Shown piece after piece: positions 1-9,631 of a stretch of 64,000 nt of DNA; positions within the stretch are counted from its first letter, which is position 1, and each line of letters begins with the position of its first letter. The DNA is from Pannonibacter phragmitetus DSM 14782 (GTDB lineage: Bacteria; Pseudomonadota; Alphaproteobacteria; Rhizobiales; Stappiaceae). The DNA is taken from assembly GCF_000382365.1 (NCBI RefSeq), contig NZ_KB908215.1, positions 558,001 through 622,000 of the forward strand, given 5' to 3'. Made by a program: the position numbers and the translations under genes. Below the pieces are notes generated by a model. That model had not been told where the DNA came from, made no database searches, and saw only the letters and a program-made list of their open reading frames with translations.

Positions 1-122
1 CTCATCCCCCTCCAAGCCCGCCCTGTCACAAATAACAATTCCAAGAAATCACCCCGGCAATCATCCCGCGCCTCTGGCTCGAACGCCGGTGCTGGCATGC
101 CAAAGCCGGAGGCACATGTAGA

Positions 123-154
123 AAGGACGCCGGCGGGTTTCCTCCGGCGTCCTT
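123..154 (-). terminator. Hairpin downstream of the chemoreceptor gene
   Basis: An 11-bp perfect stem (AAGGACGCCGG pairing with CCGGCGTCCTT) lies 25 nt beyond the stop codon of the minus-strand chemoreceptor gene. The T-run after it on the minus strand is short (CTTTC), so it is a plausible but not ideal intrinsic terminator. The remaining bases 1-122 show nothing I can support as a gene. Confidence 0.5.
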
Positions 155-179
155 CATGTTCAAGATCCTGCGGTGAGAG

Positions 180-2270
180 TTATCCGGCCATCTGGCGGCG
201 CAATGCGGCGCGTCGGGCCTCCACATCCTGAACCATATCCGCAAGGAAGGCATCGACCGCCCTGGACAGGTTCTCGGAGACGGACTTCACATCACGGGAC
301 AGGCTGTCGACCATCTCCGCCTCGATGCGGGTGTCATGTGCGGTCTGGGTCACATTGGCGACGCTGGCCGCAACCTGATCCGATCCGTCAGCGGCAATGG
401 TGATGCTCTGGGTGATCTCGCGCGTCGCAGCGCTCTGTTCACCAACCGCGTTCTTGATGGCCATCGTCATTTCCATCACGGATGCGATGGAACCCGTGAT
501 GCGCTGGATCGAAGTCACCGCCTTGCCGGTCATGCCTTGCACCGAGGTGATCTGGGCGGCGATTTCCTCCGTCGCCCGGGCCGTCTGGTTGGACAGTTCC
601 TTTACCTCGGCAGCCACAACGGCAAAGCCCTTGCCCGCTTCTCCGGCACGCGCCGCCTCGATGGTGGCATTGAGGGCGAGAAGGTTCGTCTGCTCGGCGA
701 TGGCACGGATCATCTCGACGACAACGCCGATCTTGTCGGTTGCTTCCGCAAGGCTCGACACATGCACATCGGTCTCGCGGGCCACCTCGGTGGCTGCGGT
801 AATGGCTACAGACGACCGGTCGGACTGGTTGAGGATCTCCGAGATGGCGCTTGAGAGTTCTTCAGCCGCAGCGGCCACGGTCTGGACACTGCGTGAGGAC
901 GTGGCAGAGGCAGCCCGCGCCTGATCGGCGGCAGCAAAGGCCTGACCGGACACTTCCGTCACCCTCTGGGCACTGCCGGCCATCGCTTCCGTCTTTTCGG
1001 CCACGGCCTGCATGCTGGCATCGATCATGCTGCGGAAACGGTCGATGATGGCCTCGACCTGCGACTGGCGGCCGCCTTCGAGCGAACGCTCCTGCTCCAT
1101 TTCCTTTTCCAGCGCCTGACGGCGGCGGGCATTGTCCTGGAACACGGTGCCTGCACGGGCAAGATCGCCGATTTCGTCGCCCCGCTCCAGCAGCGGCATG
1201 GTGAAGTCGGTCTCGTCCTTCGCCACCCGGCCCAGAGCCGCACGGATCTGGCGCAGGTTGGCAAGGATCGCACGCAGATTGAACAGGCTGATGATCACCG
1301 TCACCGCGATGGCCGCAGCGGACATGACCCCGGCAACCAGCGCACGGGAATAGGCTTCGCTTTCCATCACCGCCACAGTCTCGCCAGCCGCCTTCAGCAG
1401 GTCCAGCGTCTCGGTGCGGATGATGTCCAGCCGGGCCGTCGCCGCATCAAACCACTGCTGTCCCGTCACGCCCTGGCCATTGTCGGTCTGCGGCAGGGTG
1501 AAAAGCACCTTGCGCCAGTCCTTGACCTGCTGGATGGAGCTGCCAGCCATCATCCGGTCGAGTGCTGCGGCTTGTGCTGGCGTTGCCAGCATGTGAAAGC
1601 TCTGAAGATAGGCCTCGCCGGCAGCCACCCGGTCGACAAAGGACAGGAACACGGCATAGTCCGTCACCTCGCCCTTGCCGGCTGCCGTGAACAGGCGCGC
1701 ACCGATCGCGCGCTCCAGCCCGCCAGCTTCCTTTGCCTGAATAAGCGACGTGAACGGCAGAAGCTCCGCTGCAAGACGCGGCTCGCCCGTATCGAGCGCA
1801 ATGGCAGAAATCGTGCCCATCAGCCCGGAGATCAGGCCCGTATAGGCCTTGAGGTTGTCGGCACCATTGACCGAACGGGCATCAACTGCAGACCGGTGGC
1901 TGGCAACGCTGCGCGGCAGATCTGCCAATGCGCCGAGCCCGGCAGAGGCATCCACGCCGGAACCGGCAGAGCCGGTCAGGAAAGCTTGCAGCGCCTGCAG
2001 GTCCGTGTCCGTCGCGCTTCTCTGCTTGCTGACAGCCGCTGCCGCTGCCTGGTCATAGCCGGAGGCAATCATCACCGCCGTCTGGCCACGCTCCTTCTGC
2101 AACTCGTCCACCACGGCTTCGATGAGACCGGACACCTCAACGAGAGGTTTCATCTGCTGCATCTTTCGCAGGTAGATAAATTCACCCCAAAGATAATTTC
2201 CTGCATAGAGGACAACGGCCAGCAACGGCACAACAGCCATCATGGCGATTTGCAGGCGTATATTACGCAT
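180..2270 (-). CDS. Methyl-accepting chemotaxis protein with NIT sensor domain
   Basis: This 696-residue inner-membrane chemoreceptor would sense a ligand outside the cytoplasm and signal through CheW/CheA. A first membrane segment is at about residues 7-27. It is followed by a long region starting around residue 50 with [10 protein letters not shown], typical of nitrate/nitrite-sensing NIT domains. A second membrane segment lies near 310-335, then a HAMP domain. The cytoplasmic signalling domain contains the conserved hairpin tip ([16 protein letters not shown]) near residue 545. The ATG follows a GGGGAA ribosome site. The gene stands alone, with no che genes beside it. The ligand is inferred from the domain family; many NIT receptors are uncharacterised. 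Confidence 0.9.
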   Translation of the reverse strand: MRNIRLQIAMMAVVPLLAVVLYAGNYLWGEFIYLRKMQQMKPLVEVSGLIEAVVDELQKERGQTAVMIASGYDQAAAAAVSKQRSATDTDLQALQAFLTGSAGSGVDASAGLGALADLPRSVASHRSAVDARSVNGADNLKAYTGLISGLMGTISAIALDTGEPRLAAELLPFTSLIQAKEAGGLERAIGARLFTAAGKGEVTDYAVFLSFVDRVAAGEAYLQSFHMLATPAQAAALDRMMAGSSIQQVKDWRKVLFTLPQTDNGQGVTGQQWFDAATARLDIIRTETLDLLKAAGETVAVMESEAYSRALVAGVMSAAAIAVTVIISLFNLRAILANLRQIRAALGRVAKDETDFTMPLLERGDEIGDLARAGTVFQDNARRRQALEKEMEQERSLEGGRQSQVEAIIDRFRSMIDASMQAVAEKTEAMAGSAQRVTEVSGQAFAAADQARAASATSSRSVQTVAAAAEELSSAISEILNQSDRSSVAITAATEVARETDVHVSSLAEATDKIGVVVEMIRAIAEQTNLLALNATIEAARAGEAGKGFAVVAAEVKELSNQTARATEEIAAQITSVQGMTGKAVTSIQRITGSIASVMEMTMAIKNAVGEQSAATREITQSITIAADGSDQVAASVANVTQTAHDTRIEAEMVDSLSRDVKSVSENLSRAVDAFLADMVQDVEARRAALRRQMAG

Positions 2271-2556
2271 CGAAATTCCCCGTCCTTAATTTCGAACTAC
2301 GAGACATAGAAAATGTGGGTAGACAGGGGGGGTTAACGGCGCACTAACCTCACGTATTCTAACACTGATTTAGCGCTATCTAGGTGTTTTGGCTTACTCT
2401 GCAGCCGGCACTGCGAGCGTTGCCGCGCAGCCCGTGTGCGAGAGGTTTTCCGCAGCCAGTGGACGGCAGGCCACTTTTGCCGTATAGGGGGTTCCAACAT
2501 GACGGGCACGCCGGACACATGAAGGCTGCTCCGCCCCCTTTTCACGAAAGACACAC

Positions 2557-4593
2557 ATGATCGAGACGCACGCCGTTGCACCGGCGCTGGCCGCCGCTTT
2601 GGCAAAACGGGGCTATTCCAGCCTCACCCCGGTTCAGGAAACCATCCTGACCGATGCTCCCGCCGACGCAGACCTTCTGGTTTCCGCCCAGACAGGCTCC
2701 GGCAAGACTGTTGCCTTCGGCCTCGCCCTTGCTCCGACGCTGCTTGGAGACGATGAACACCTCGGCCCCGCCGGTGCGCCGGTGGCCCTTGCCATCGCCC
2801 CGACCCGCGAGCTGGCACTGCAGGTCAAGGCTGAACTGACCTGGCTTTATGAACAGGCCGGCGCCCAGACCGCGTCCTGCGTTGGCGGCATGGACCCGCG
2901 CGCCGAGCGCCGGGCTCTCGAACGCGGCGCCCATATCGTCGTCGGCACGCCTGGACGCCTGCGCGACCACATCGAGCGCGGCGCCCTCGACCTTTCCGGC
3001 ATCCGCGCCGTGGTTCTGGACGAAGCGGACGAAATGCTGGACCTCGGCTTCCGCGAGGATCTGGAGTTCATTCTGGACGCCGCTCCGGAAGACCGCCGCA
3101 CGCTGATGTTCTCGGCCACCGTGCCGAAACCGATTGCCGATCTCGCCCAGCGCTTCCAGCGCAATGCCGTGCGCCTGACCACGATCAGCGGCCGCGAGCA
3201 GCATGTCGACATCGACTATATCGCCATGCCGGTCGTGCCGAACGAGCGCGAGAACGCCATCATCAACATCCTGCGCTTCCACGAGGCCCAGAAGGCCATC
3301 GTGTTCTGCGCCACCCGCGAGGCGGTGAACCGGCTGACGTCGCGCCTTGCCAACCGGGGCTTCTCGGTTGTAGCGCTGTCGGGCGAGCTAAGCCAGGCCG
3401 AGCGCAGCCACGCGCTGCAGGCCATGCGCGATGGCCGCGCCCGCGTCTGCGTCGCCACCGACGTGGCCGCACGCGGCATCGACCTGCCCAACCTTGATCT
3501 CGTCATTCACGCCGACCTGCCGACCGGCAAGGCCGCCCTGCTGCACCGCTCTGGCCGTACGGGCCGCGCCGGCCGCAAGGGATCGAGCGTTGTGGTCGTG
3601 CCCTTCCCGCGCCGCCGCGCAGCAGAGCGCCTGCTGCAGCTGGCCGGTGTGAAGGCCGAATGGCGTGAAGCCCCCTCTGCCAATGCCATCCGTGCCCAGG
3701 ACAAGGCCCGTCTTCTTGCCGATCCGGTTCTGAACGAGCCGGCTGAAGAAGAAGATCTGGAGACGGCCCGCGAGCTTCTGGCCGTGCATGATGCCGAGCG
3801 CATCGCGGCGGCCTTCGTGCGCCTGTACCAGCTGCGCCTGCCGCCGCCGGAAGAGCTGACGGAAGACAGCTTTGAAGCCCGCGGCCCGCGCGAGCGTGGT
3901 GACAGGGGCGACCGTGGCCCGCGTGATGACTTCGGTGGCGGCAAGAGCTTCGAAGTCCGCAACAAGTTTGAAGATGGCGTCTGGTTCCGCCTGTCCCTCG
4001 GCCACAAGCACCGCGCCGACCCGCGCTGGCTGCTGCCGATGATCTGCCGCGCCGGCCATGTGACGAAGAAGGAAGTGGGTGCCATCAAGATCGGCAACAC
4101 CGAAACCCTCTTCGAGATCATGGGCGGCCATGCGGAGAAATATGCCGATGTGATCCGCCGCGATGGCTCCGGCGAGCGCGGTGTGGTGATCGAACCCGCC
4201 GACGTGCGCGGCGGCTTTGCCCCGTCCTCCCGTGGCAATGACGAGGACGGCCCGAGCCGTTACGAGCGCGCCCGTGAACGCAACACCGGCCGTGGCTTCG
4301 GTGGCGGTGCCCCCGCTGGCCGTGGCGGCCCGGCTCCGCGCCGCAAGCGTTTCGAGGACGATGAACCGCGCCCGACGCATCCGGCCTTTGCCCCGATGGA
4401 CGAGGCCCCGCTCGACCGTGGCCCGAAGCGCGGCAAGCGCGGCCCTGACGGCGGCGGCTTCGGCGGCGCACCAGCCGGTGAAGGCTTCGCCCCGCGCAAG
4501 GGCAAGCCGGCCTTCAAGGATGGCGGCCCGAAAAAGGCTGCCCACCGCAAGGGCGACGGCGTGAAGAAGAAGTCGAAGAAGCAGGACGGCTGA
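2557..4593 (+). CDS. DEAD-box ATP-dependent RNA helicase with DbpA-type RNA-binding domain
   Basis: This 678-residue helicase should unwind RNA duplexes using ATP, probably in ribosome assembly or mRNA turnover. All the core motifs are visible: a Q motif (GYSSLTPVQ), Walker A AQTGSGKT, PTRELALQ, GTPGR, VLDEADEMLDLGF, SAT, ATDVAARGID and HRSGRTGRAG. After the helicase core, about residues 465-540 (WFRLSLGHKHRADPRWLLP onward) match the DbpA RNA-binding fold that in E. coli DbpA recognises 23S rRNA. The last 130 residues are a low-complexity Arg/Gly/Lys-rich tail, which is common in alphaproteobacterial members. It is monocistronic, with a strong terminator 20 nt after the stop. Family assignment is firm; the rRNA target is inferred. 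Confidence 0.93.
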   Translation: MIETHAVAPALAAALAKRGYSSLTPVQETILTDAPADADLLVSAQTGSGKTVAFGLALAPTLLGDDEHLGPAGAPVALAIAPTRELALQVKAELTWLYEQAGAQTASCVGGMDPRAERRALERGAHIVVGTPGRLRDHIERGALDLSGIRAVVLDEADEMLDLGFREDLEFILDAAPEDRRTLMFSATVPKPIADLAQRFQRNAVRLTTISGREQHVDIDYIAMPVVPNERENAIINILRFHEAQKAIVFCATREAVNRLTSRLANRGFSVVALSGELSQAERSHALQAMRDGRARVCVATDVAARGIDLPNLDLVIHADLPTGKAALLHRSGRTGRAGRKGSSVVVVPFPRRRAAERLLQLAGVKAEWREAPSANAIRAQDKARLLADPVLNEPAEEEDLETARELLAVHDAERIAAAFVRLYQLRLPPPEELTEDSFEARGPRERGDRGDRGPRDDFGGGKSFEVRNKFEDGVWFRLSLGHKHRADPRWLLPMICRAGHVTKKEVGAIKIGNTETLFEIMGGHAEKYADVIRRDGSGERGVVIEPADVRGGFAPSSRGNDEDGPSRYERARERNTGRGFGGGAPAGRGGPAPRRKRFEDDEPRPTHPAFAPMDEAPLDRGPKRGKRGPDGGGFGGAPAGEGFAPRKGKPAFKDGGPKKAAHRKGDGVKKKSKKQDG

Positions 4594-4612
4594 GGCAGGC
4601 CATCCGTTAATC

Positions 4613-4649
4613 AAAAGGCCCGCGTCTTTCCCGGACGCGGGCCTTTTTT
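4613..4649 (+). terminator. Intrinsic terminator after the RNA helicase
   Basis: A 12-bp GC-rich stem (AAAGGCCCGCGT pairing with ACGCGGGCCTTT) around a short loop is followed by a T6 run. The A-run on the left side means it could also act for the minus-strand gene ending at 4681. Confidence 0.9.
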
Positions 4650-4680
4650 CTATCTGCTTCAGGCAAAACCCGCCGCAGGC

Positions 4681-5103
4681 TTATTGCTCGTTGACGATCA
4701 TCGCAATGCGCCAGACCTCGCCATCGGAGACGAGGTGATAGTGGCAGGTGAATTCGAAGACGCTCTCGCCATCAGCGCTTTCCTGACGCCAGTCGAGGGT
4801 GACCAGCGCCGTGGGGCCGGAGATGTGGGCAGAAACCACGTCGAACTCGGAATAGGAGATATTCTCCTTGTCGAGCGCATCCAGCAGGGCGTCGATATTC
4901 TCCGCCAGCTCCTCCTCGTCATCAAAGACATAGCCCTTTTCCATCTGCCAGATGGTCGCCGGCAGGGAGAAGCAGTCGATGAGCGCCTCTGCATCGGCAT
5001 CGTTGAAACCGGCGAGATAATCCTCGAAAAGTTCCGCAATGGCTGCTTCCAGCTCCTGCTCGGCAGGTTCTGCGGTGTCTTCGATCTCGTTCTTGTCCGC
5101 CAT
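4681..5103 (-). CDS. SnoaL-like / NTF2-fold protein of unknown function
   Basis: This is a 140-residue acidic protein. A helical N-terminus rich in Glu is followed by an alpha+beta segment (AIAELFEDYLAGFNDADAEA, then DWRQES and HYHLVSDGEVWRIAMIVNE) typical of NTF2/SnoaL-like folds that form a small cone-shaped cavity. I cannot assign a reaction. I chose the ATG at 5103 (MADKNEIED) over an upstream ATG at 5148 because GGGAAG lies 6 nt before it; the 15-residue extension looks like non-coding leader. It is followed on the same strand, upstream, by the exonuclease gene, with about 50 nt between them. Confidence 0.7.
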   Translation of the reverse strand: MADKNEIEDTAEPAEQELEAAIAELFEDYLAGFNDADAEALIDCFSLPATIWQMEKGYVFDDEEELAENIDALLDALDKENISYSEFDVVSAHISGPTALVTLDWRQESADGESVFEFTCHYHLVSDGEVWRIAMIVNEQ

Positions 5104-5150
5104 GGCCGTCTTCCCGGAAGGGCGCGGCAGATCTGCGGCGCGCCTCAAGC

Positions 5151-6191
5151 TTAAGTGTCAGTGTCAGCCGGGGCAGAATCGGTTTCGGTTTCATCTTCCC
5201 CGTAGCCGATCATATGAAGAGGCCGGGCCTTGCGTCCAACGGTTTCACACCAGTGCACCAGAGCCTCTTCGGCGCCATGCGTGACCCAGGTTTCCGCCGC
5301 CCCGGTTTCCAGCACCGTGCGGGTGAGATCGGGCCAATCCACGTGATCGGAAATGACCAGCGGCAGTTCGGCCCCGCGCTGGCGGGCTCTGGCACGCACG
5401 CGCATCCAGCCGGAGGCCACCGCCGTCACCGGATCGCCGAAGCGCCGCGCCCAGCGCCCGGCAAGCTCGCCGGGCGGGCACAGCACGATTTCCCCGGTAA
5501 GCTCCTTGCCAAGCCGCCCGACCGGCTCAACCGGCCCCAGCGCAATGCCCCGGCTTTGATAATAGGCCGTGATCTTTTCCAGCGCGCCGTGGAGATAGAT
5601 GGTCCGGTCATATCCGGCGCGGCGCAGTTCCGCGATGACGTGCTGCGCCTTGCCCAGTGCGTAGGCCCCAACAAGATGCGTGCGCTCCGGAAACAACGCC
5701 AGCGAGGCCAGCAGCTTGGCCATTTCCACGCCGGCATCGGGATGACGGAAGACCGGCAGGCCGAAGGTTGCCTCCGTCACGAAGACATCGCAGGGCACCA
5801 GCTCGAAAGGTGCGCAGGTGGGATCAGCCTGCCGCTTGTAGTCGCCGGAAATGACGGCCCGCGCTCCCCCCGCCTCCAGCACCACCTGCGCCGATCCGAG
5901 AACGTGCCCGGCAGGCTTCAGCGTCAAAGTCACGCCGCCCAGATCAAGCCTCTGACCATAGGCCAATGTCTGCCGCTGGCCGCAAAAGCCCTCGCCATAA
6001 CGCAGGGCCATGATGTCGAGCGTTTCCTGTGTCGCCAGCACTGCCCCGTGTCCGGCCCGGGCATGGTCGGCATGAGCATGGGTGATGATGGCCCGCGCCA
6101 CCGGGCGCACCGGATCGACATGGGCGTCCGCCAGCGGGCAGAAGAGCCCTTCCGGCGTCAGATGCAGAAGGCTGGATGCGGCAATGGACAT
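5151..6191 (-). CDS. Ligase-associated DNA exonuclease (metallo-beta-lactamase / beta-CASP-like)
   Basis: This 346-residue protein belongs to the metallo-beta-lactamase nucleases related to the mRNA 3'-processing and SNM1 families, in the branch found beside bacterial ATP-dependent DNA ligases. The N-terminal ITHAHADHARAG gives the HxHxDH metal motif. AGHVLGSAQV and ISGDYKRQ carry further metal ligands, and SDHVDWPDL sits near the C-terminus. I placed the start at 6191 (MSIAASSLLHLTPEG) because the family begins just before the LTPEGLFCP strand; a longer reading to 6329 would overlap the divergent helicase gene. It probably processes DNA ends in damage repair. It diverges from the helicase gene, with a shared 167-nt promoter region. 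Confidence 0.87.
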   Translation of the reverse strand: MSIAASSLLHLTPEGLFCPLADAHVDPVRPVARAIITHAHADHARAGHGAVLATQETLDIMALRYGEGFCGQRQTLAYGQRLDLGGVTLTLKPAGHVLGSAQVVLEAGGARAVISGDYKRQADPTCAPFELVPCDVFVTEATFGLPVFRHPDAGVEMAKLLASLALFPERTHLVGAYALGKAQHVIAELRRAGYDRTIYLHGALEKITAYYQSRGIALGPVEPVGRLGKELTGEIVLCPPGELAGRWARRFGDPVTAVASGWMRVRARARQRGAELPLVISDHVDWPDLTRTVLETGAAETWVTHGAEEALVHWCETVGRKARPLHMIGYGEDETETDSAPADTDT

Positions 6192-6358
6192 GGGGCAGAA
6201 GCATAGGGCCTTCGCGGCCATTTGCCAGAGGCGGTGAACATGCGGATTATTCCTGTCTCGAAAGAGCTTGGAGCAGCAACCGTCTGACCTATAATCAGAA
6301 GCCATGGCCCCAGGCCTTTCCTCTCTCACAGCCTCAGGCCCCGGCGCAGCCCTTGCAA

Positions 6359-8884
6359 ATGACCGCCTCCCCTCAGGATCAGCTTCTGCCCGAACGGTTC
6401 CGCGCCTGGTTTGCCGCGCGCGGCTGGAGCCCGCGCGAGCATCAGCTTGCCTTGCTGGATGTGCTGGGCCGCAGGCAGTCCGCGCTGCTCATTGCCCCGA
6501 CTGGCGCAGGCAAGACGCTGGCCGGCTTCCTGCCGAGCCTCGTCGAGCTGACGGAAAGGGGCCGGCCGAAGCCGGGCACGGTTCAGGCGATGCGGCGGGG
6601 CGTGCATACGCTCTACATTTCCCCACTCAAGGCGCTGGCCGTCGATATCGCCCGCAATCTGGAAACGCCGGTGGCGGAGATGGACCTGCCGGTGCGGATC
6701 GAGACGCGCACCGGCGACACCCCCACCCACAAGCGCCAGCGGCAGAAGCAGGCGCCGCCCGATATCCTGCTGACAACGCCGGAACAGATCGCCCTGCTGC
6801 TGTCCGACCCTGCAGCATCCGGCATGTTCAAGGGCCTGAAGACCATCGTTCTGGATGAACTCCATGCGCTGGTCACCTCCAAGCGCGGCGACCTGCTGGC
6901 GCTTGGGCTTGCCCGCCTGCGCCGTATTGCCCCGGATGTGCGGCTCGTCGGCCTGTCGGCAACGGTGGCTGAGCCGGATGACCTGCGCGCCTATCTTGTG
7001 GCCCAGACGGATCCGGATGGCCGCCGCCTGAGCGAGCTTGTCACCGTCACCGGCGGGGCAGCGCCGGATATCACCATTCTCGATACGTCCGAGCGCGTGC
7101 CCTGGGCCGGGCATTCGGCGCGCTATGCGCTGGATGACATCTACCGGCTTCTCAAGGCGCACCGGGTGACGCTGCTGTTCGTCAACACCCGCTCGCAGGC
7201 CGAAAGCCTGTTTCAGGGCCTCTGGAAGATCAACGAGGACACCCTGCCCATCGCCCTGCACCATGGCTCGCTGGATGTGGGCCAGCGGCGCAAGGTGGAA
7301 GCGGCAATGGCCTCGGGTCAGCTCCGCGCCGTGGTTGCCACGTCCTCCCTCGACATGGGCATCGACTGGGGCGACATCGATCTCGTCATCAACGTGGGCG
7401 CGCCGAAGGGGGCGAGCCGCCTTGCCCAACGCATCGGCCGCGCCAATCATCGCATGGACGAGCCCTCGCGTGCCGTTCTCGTCCCCGCCAACCGTTTCGA
7501 GGTGCTGGAATGCCGGGCAGCGCTTGAGGCCTCCACCAGCGGCGGGCAGGACACCCCGCCCCTGCGGCGCGGCGCGCTGGATGTGCTGGCCCAGCATATT
7601 CTCGGCATGGGCTGCGCCGGACCTTTTGATGCCGATGAGCTCTACGCCGAAATCCGCGAGACGCAGACCTACCGCCATCTTGACCGGGAAACCTTCGCCC
7701 GCGTGCTCGATTTCGTGGCCACCGGCGGCTATGCGCTGAAAAGCTATGACCGTTACGCCAAACTGAAACAGGGCCCGGACGGGCTGTGGCGCATCACCCA
7801 CCCTCGCATTGCCCAGCAGTACCGGCTGAATGTGGGCACCATTGTCGAAGCGCCGATGCTGAAGGTGCGGCTGGTGCGCGGCAAGGAGCAGGGCCGCCGC
7901 ACGCCGCTGGGGCGCGGCGGCAGGGTGCTGGGCGAGATCGAGGAATGGTTTCTGGAGCAGCTTGCCCCCGGCGATACCTTTCTCTTTGCAGGCGAGATCC
8001 TGCGGTTTGAAAGCATCATCGAAAGCGAGGCCTATGTCTCGCGGGCCAAGGCCGAAAAGCCGATGGTGCCTTCCTATCAGGGCGGCAAGTTTCCGCTCTC
8101 CACCTATCTGGCCGATGGCGTGCGGCGGCTTTTGTCCGAACCGGACCACTGGCCGGCCTTGCCGGATCAGGTGCGCGACTGGCTGGAACTGCAGCGGGCC
8201 AAGTCCCTCCTGCCCAGCCGCAGCGGCCTGCTGGTGGAAACCTTCCCGCGTGCCGGCAAGCACTACCTCGTCTGCTATCCCTTCGAGGGTCGCCTCGCCC
8301 ATCAGACACTCGGCATGCTGCTGACCCGGCGGCTGGAGCGGCTGGGCGCCAAGCCGCTGGGCTTTGTCGCCAATGACTATGCGCTGGCGATCTGGGGGCT
8401 GGGGGATCCGGATCTTCTCATCCGCACCGGCCGTCTATCCCTCGATGCCCTGTTCGAGGAGGATCTTCTGGGCGATGATCTGGATGCCTGGCTGGCGGAC
8501 TCCAGCCTTCTGAAGCGCACCTTCCGCTACTGCGCCGTCATTTCCGGGTTGATCGAGCGGCGCCATCCGGGACTGGAGAAATCCGGCCGTCAGGTGACGG
8601 TTTCGTCGGACCTCATTTACGACGTGCTGCGCCAGCACGAGCCGGACCACATCCTTCTGCGTGCAACATGGAACGATGCAGCAGAAGGACTTCTGGATAT
8701 CTCCCGGCTTGGTGAACTTCTTTTAAGGATCAAGGGTCGAATCACGCATACTCATCTCGCAAGAGTTTCGCCCCTCGCCGTTCCCGTTTTGCTGGAAATC
8801 GGCAGGGAACCCATTTATGGCGAGGCTCAGGAAAGCATCCTTGCAGAAGCGGCGGATGATTTGATCGGGGAGGCCATGGCATGA
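6359..8884 (+). CDS. Ligase-associated DEXH-box DNA helicase (Lhr-like)
   Basis: This 841-residue superfamily 2 helicase of the Lhr type is predicted to translocate on single-stranded DNA during repair. Visible motifs are APTGAGKTLAG (Walker A), SPLKALAVD, TTPEQIALLL, VLDELHAL (the DEXH box), GLSATV, FVNTRSQAE, SSLDMGIDWG and QRIGRANHR. A winged-helix and DEAD/H-associated C-terminal half follows from about residue 400. I prefer the ATG at 6359 (MTASPQDQLLPERF) to the upstream in-frame ATG at 6176, since the family starts just before LPERFRAWF. Its stop overlaps the pdeM start by 4 nt, so the two are translationally coupled. Confidence 0.9.
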   Translation: MTASPQDQLLPERFRAWFAARGWSPREHQLALLDVLGRRQSALLIAPTGAGKTLAGFLPSLVELTERGRPKPGTVQAMRRGVHTLYISPLKALAVDIARNLETPVAEMDLPVRIETRTGDTPTHKRQRQKQAPPDILLTTPEQIALLLSDPAASGMFKGLKTIVLDELHALVTSKRGDLLALGLARLRRIAPDVRLVGLSATVAEPDDLRAYLVAQTDPDGRRLSELVTVTGGAAPDITILDTSERVPWAGHSARYALDDIYRLLKAHRVTLLFVNTRSQAESLFQGLWKINEDTLPIALHHGSLDVGQRRKVEAAMASGQLRAVVATSSLDMGIDWGDIDLVINVGAPKGASRLAQRIGRANHRMDEPSRAVLVPANRFEVLECRAALEASTSGGQDTPPLRRGALDVLAQHILGMGCAGPFDADELYAEIRETQTYRHLDRETFARVLDFVATGGYALKSYDRYAKLKQGPDGLWRITHPRIAQQYRLNVGTIVEAPMLKVRLVRGKEQGRRTPLGRGGRVLGEIEEWFLEQLAPGDTFLFAGEILRFESIIESEAYVSRAKAEKPMVPSYQGGKFPLSTYLADGVRRLLSEPDHWPALPDQVRDWLELQRAKSLLPSRSGLLVETFPRAGKHYLVCYPFEGRLAHQTLGMLLTRRLERLGAKPLGFVANDYALAIWGLGDPDLLIRTGRLSLDALFEEDLLGDDLDAWLADSSLLKRTFRYCAVISGLIERRHPGLEKSGRQVTVSSDLIYDVLRQHEPDHILLRATWNDAAEGLLDISRLGELLLRIKGRITHTHLARVSPLAVPVLLEIGREPIYGEAQESILAEAADDLIGEAMA

Positions 8885-9612
8885 CGGCGCTGAGACAGCC
8901 GGGACTAATGCGGCGCACCACGCCCGTGTGTCACGATATTGCCGTTGCCGGAACCCAGCTCGGTCTGCATGACAGCGGCGTCGCCTGGTGGGCAGACGAA
9001 GCCACCCTCATCGTCGCTGATCTGCATCTGGAAAAAGCCTCCTCCCTCGCCCGCCGGGGCGTGCTGCTGCCGCCCTATGACACGGCGGCCACGCTGGAAC
9101 GCCTGGCACTCGTGATCGAGGCTTTCGACCCGGCCCGCATCATCGCGCTGGGGGACAGTTTCCATGATGCAGAGGGTTCTGACCGGCTCCCGCCATCGTA
9201 CCGCGCCTTTCTCGCCACGCTGCAGCTCAACCGCGAATGGATCTGGGTGACCGGCAACCATGATCCTGTGGCACCCGTCCGGCTGTGCGGGGAATGCGTC
9301 GATGAACTGACGCTGGGCGGCCTCACCTTCCGGCATGAGCCCTCAGAAGGCAACGGCGCTGCAAAGGGTGAGGTCTGCGGTCATCTGCATCCGGCGGCCA
9401 AGGTGCGCCGCTATGGCCGCTCGATCCGCCGCCCCTGCTTTGCGACAGACGGCACACGGCTCGTGCTGCCGGCCTTCGGCGCGCTGACGGGCGGTCTGAA
9501 TGTGATGGATCCGGCTTTTGCCGCCGTTTTCCCGCCCCGCCGTTTCTCGGCCTTCCTGCTTGGCGCAGACAGGCTCTACCCCTTCACCGCCGCCAAGCTG
9601 ATCGCAGACTGA
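8881..9612 (+). CDS. pdeM: Ligase-associated metallophosphoesterase PdeM
   Basis: This 243-residue calcineurin-like phosphoesterase belongs to the set of repair enzymes that travel with bacterial ATP-dependent ligases. The five metal-binding blocks are present: DLHLEK, GDSFHD, GNHDP, the lone H of FRHEPS, and CGHLHP. It starts within the helicase gene's last codons (ATGA overlap). It probably trims or dephosphorylates DNA ends or a nucleotide product; the exact substrate is not deducible. It converges with the TIGR02186 gene, only 19 nt away. Confidence 0.88.
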   Translation: MTALRQPGLMRRTTPVCHDIAVAGTQLGLHDSGVAWWADEATLIVADLHLEKASSLARRGVLLPPYDTAATLERLALVIEAFDPARIIALGDSFHDAEGSDRLPPSYRAFLATLQLNREWIWVTGNHDPVAPVRLCGECVDELTLGGLTFRHEPSEGNGAAKGEVCGHLHPAAKVRRYGRSIRRPCFATDGTRLVLPAFGALTGGLNVMDPAFAAVFPPRRFSAFLLGADRLYPFTAAKLIAD

Positions 9613-9631
9613 TCCCGCCAGCGGCTTACGC

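Noticed and set aside
6326-8302. A 658-codon minus-strand frame opposite the Lhr-type helicase
   Set aside because: The plus strand carries all helicase motifs; the antisense frame has none and a skewed composition.
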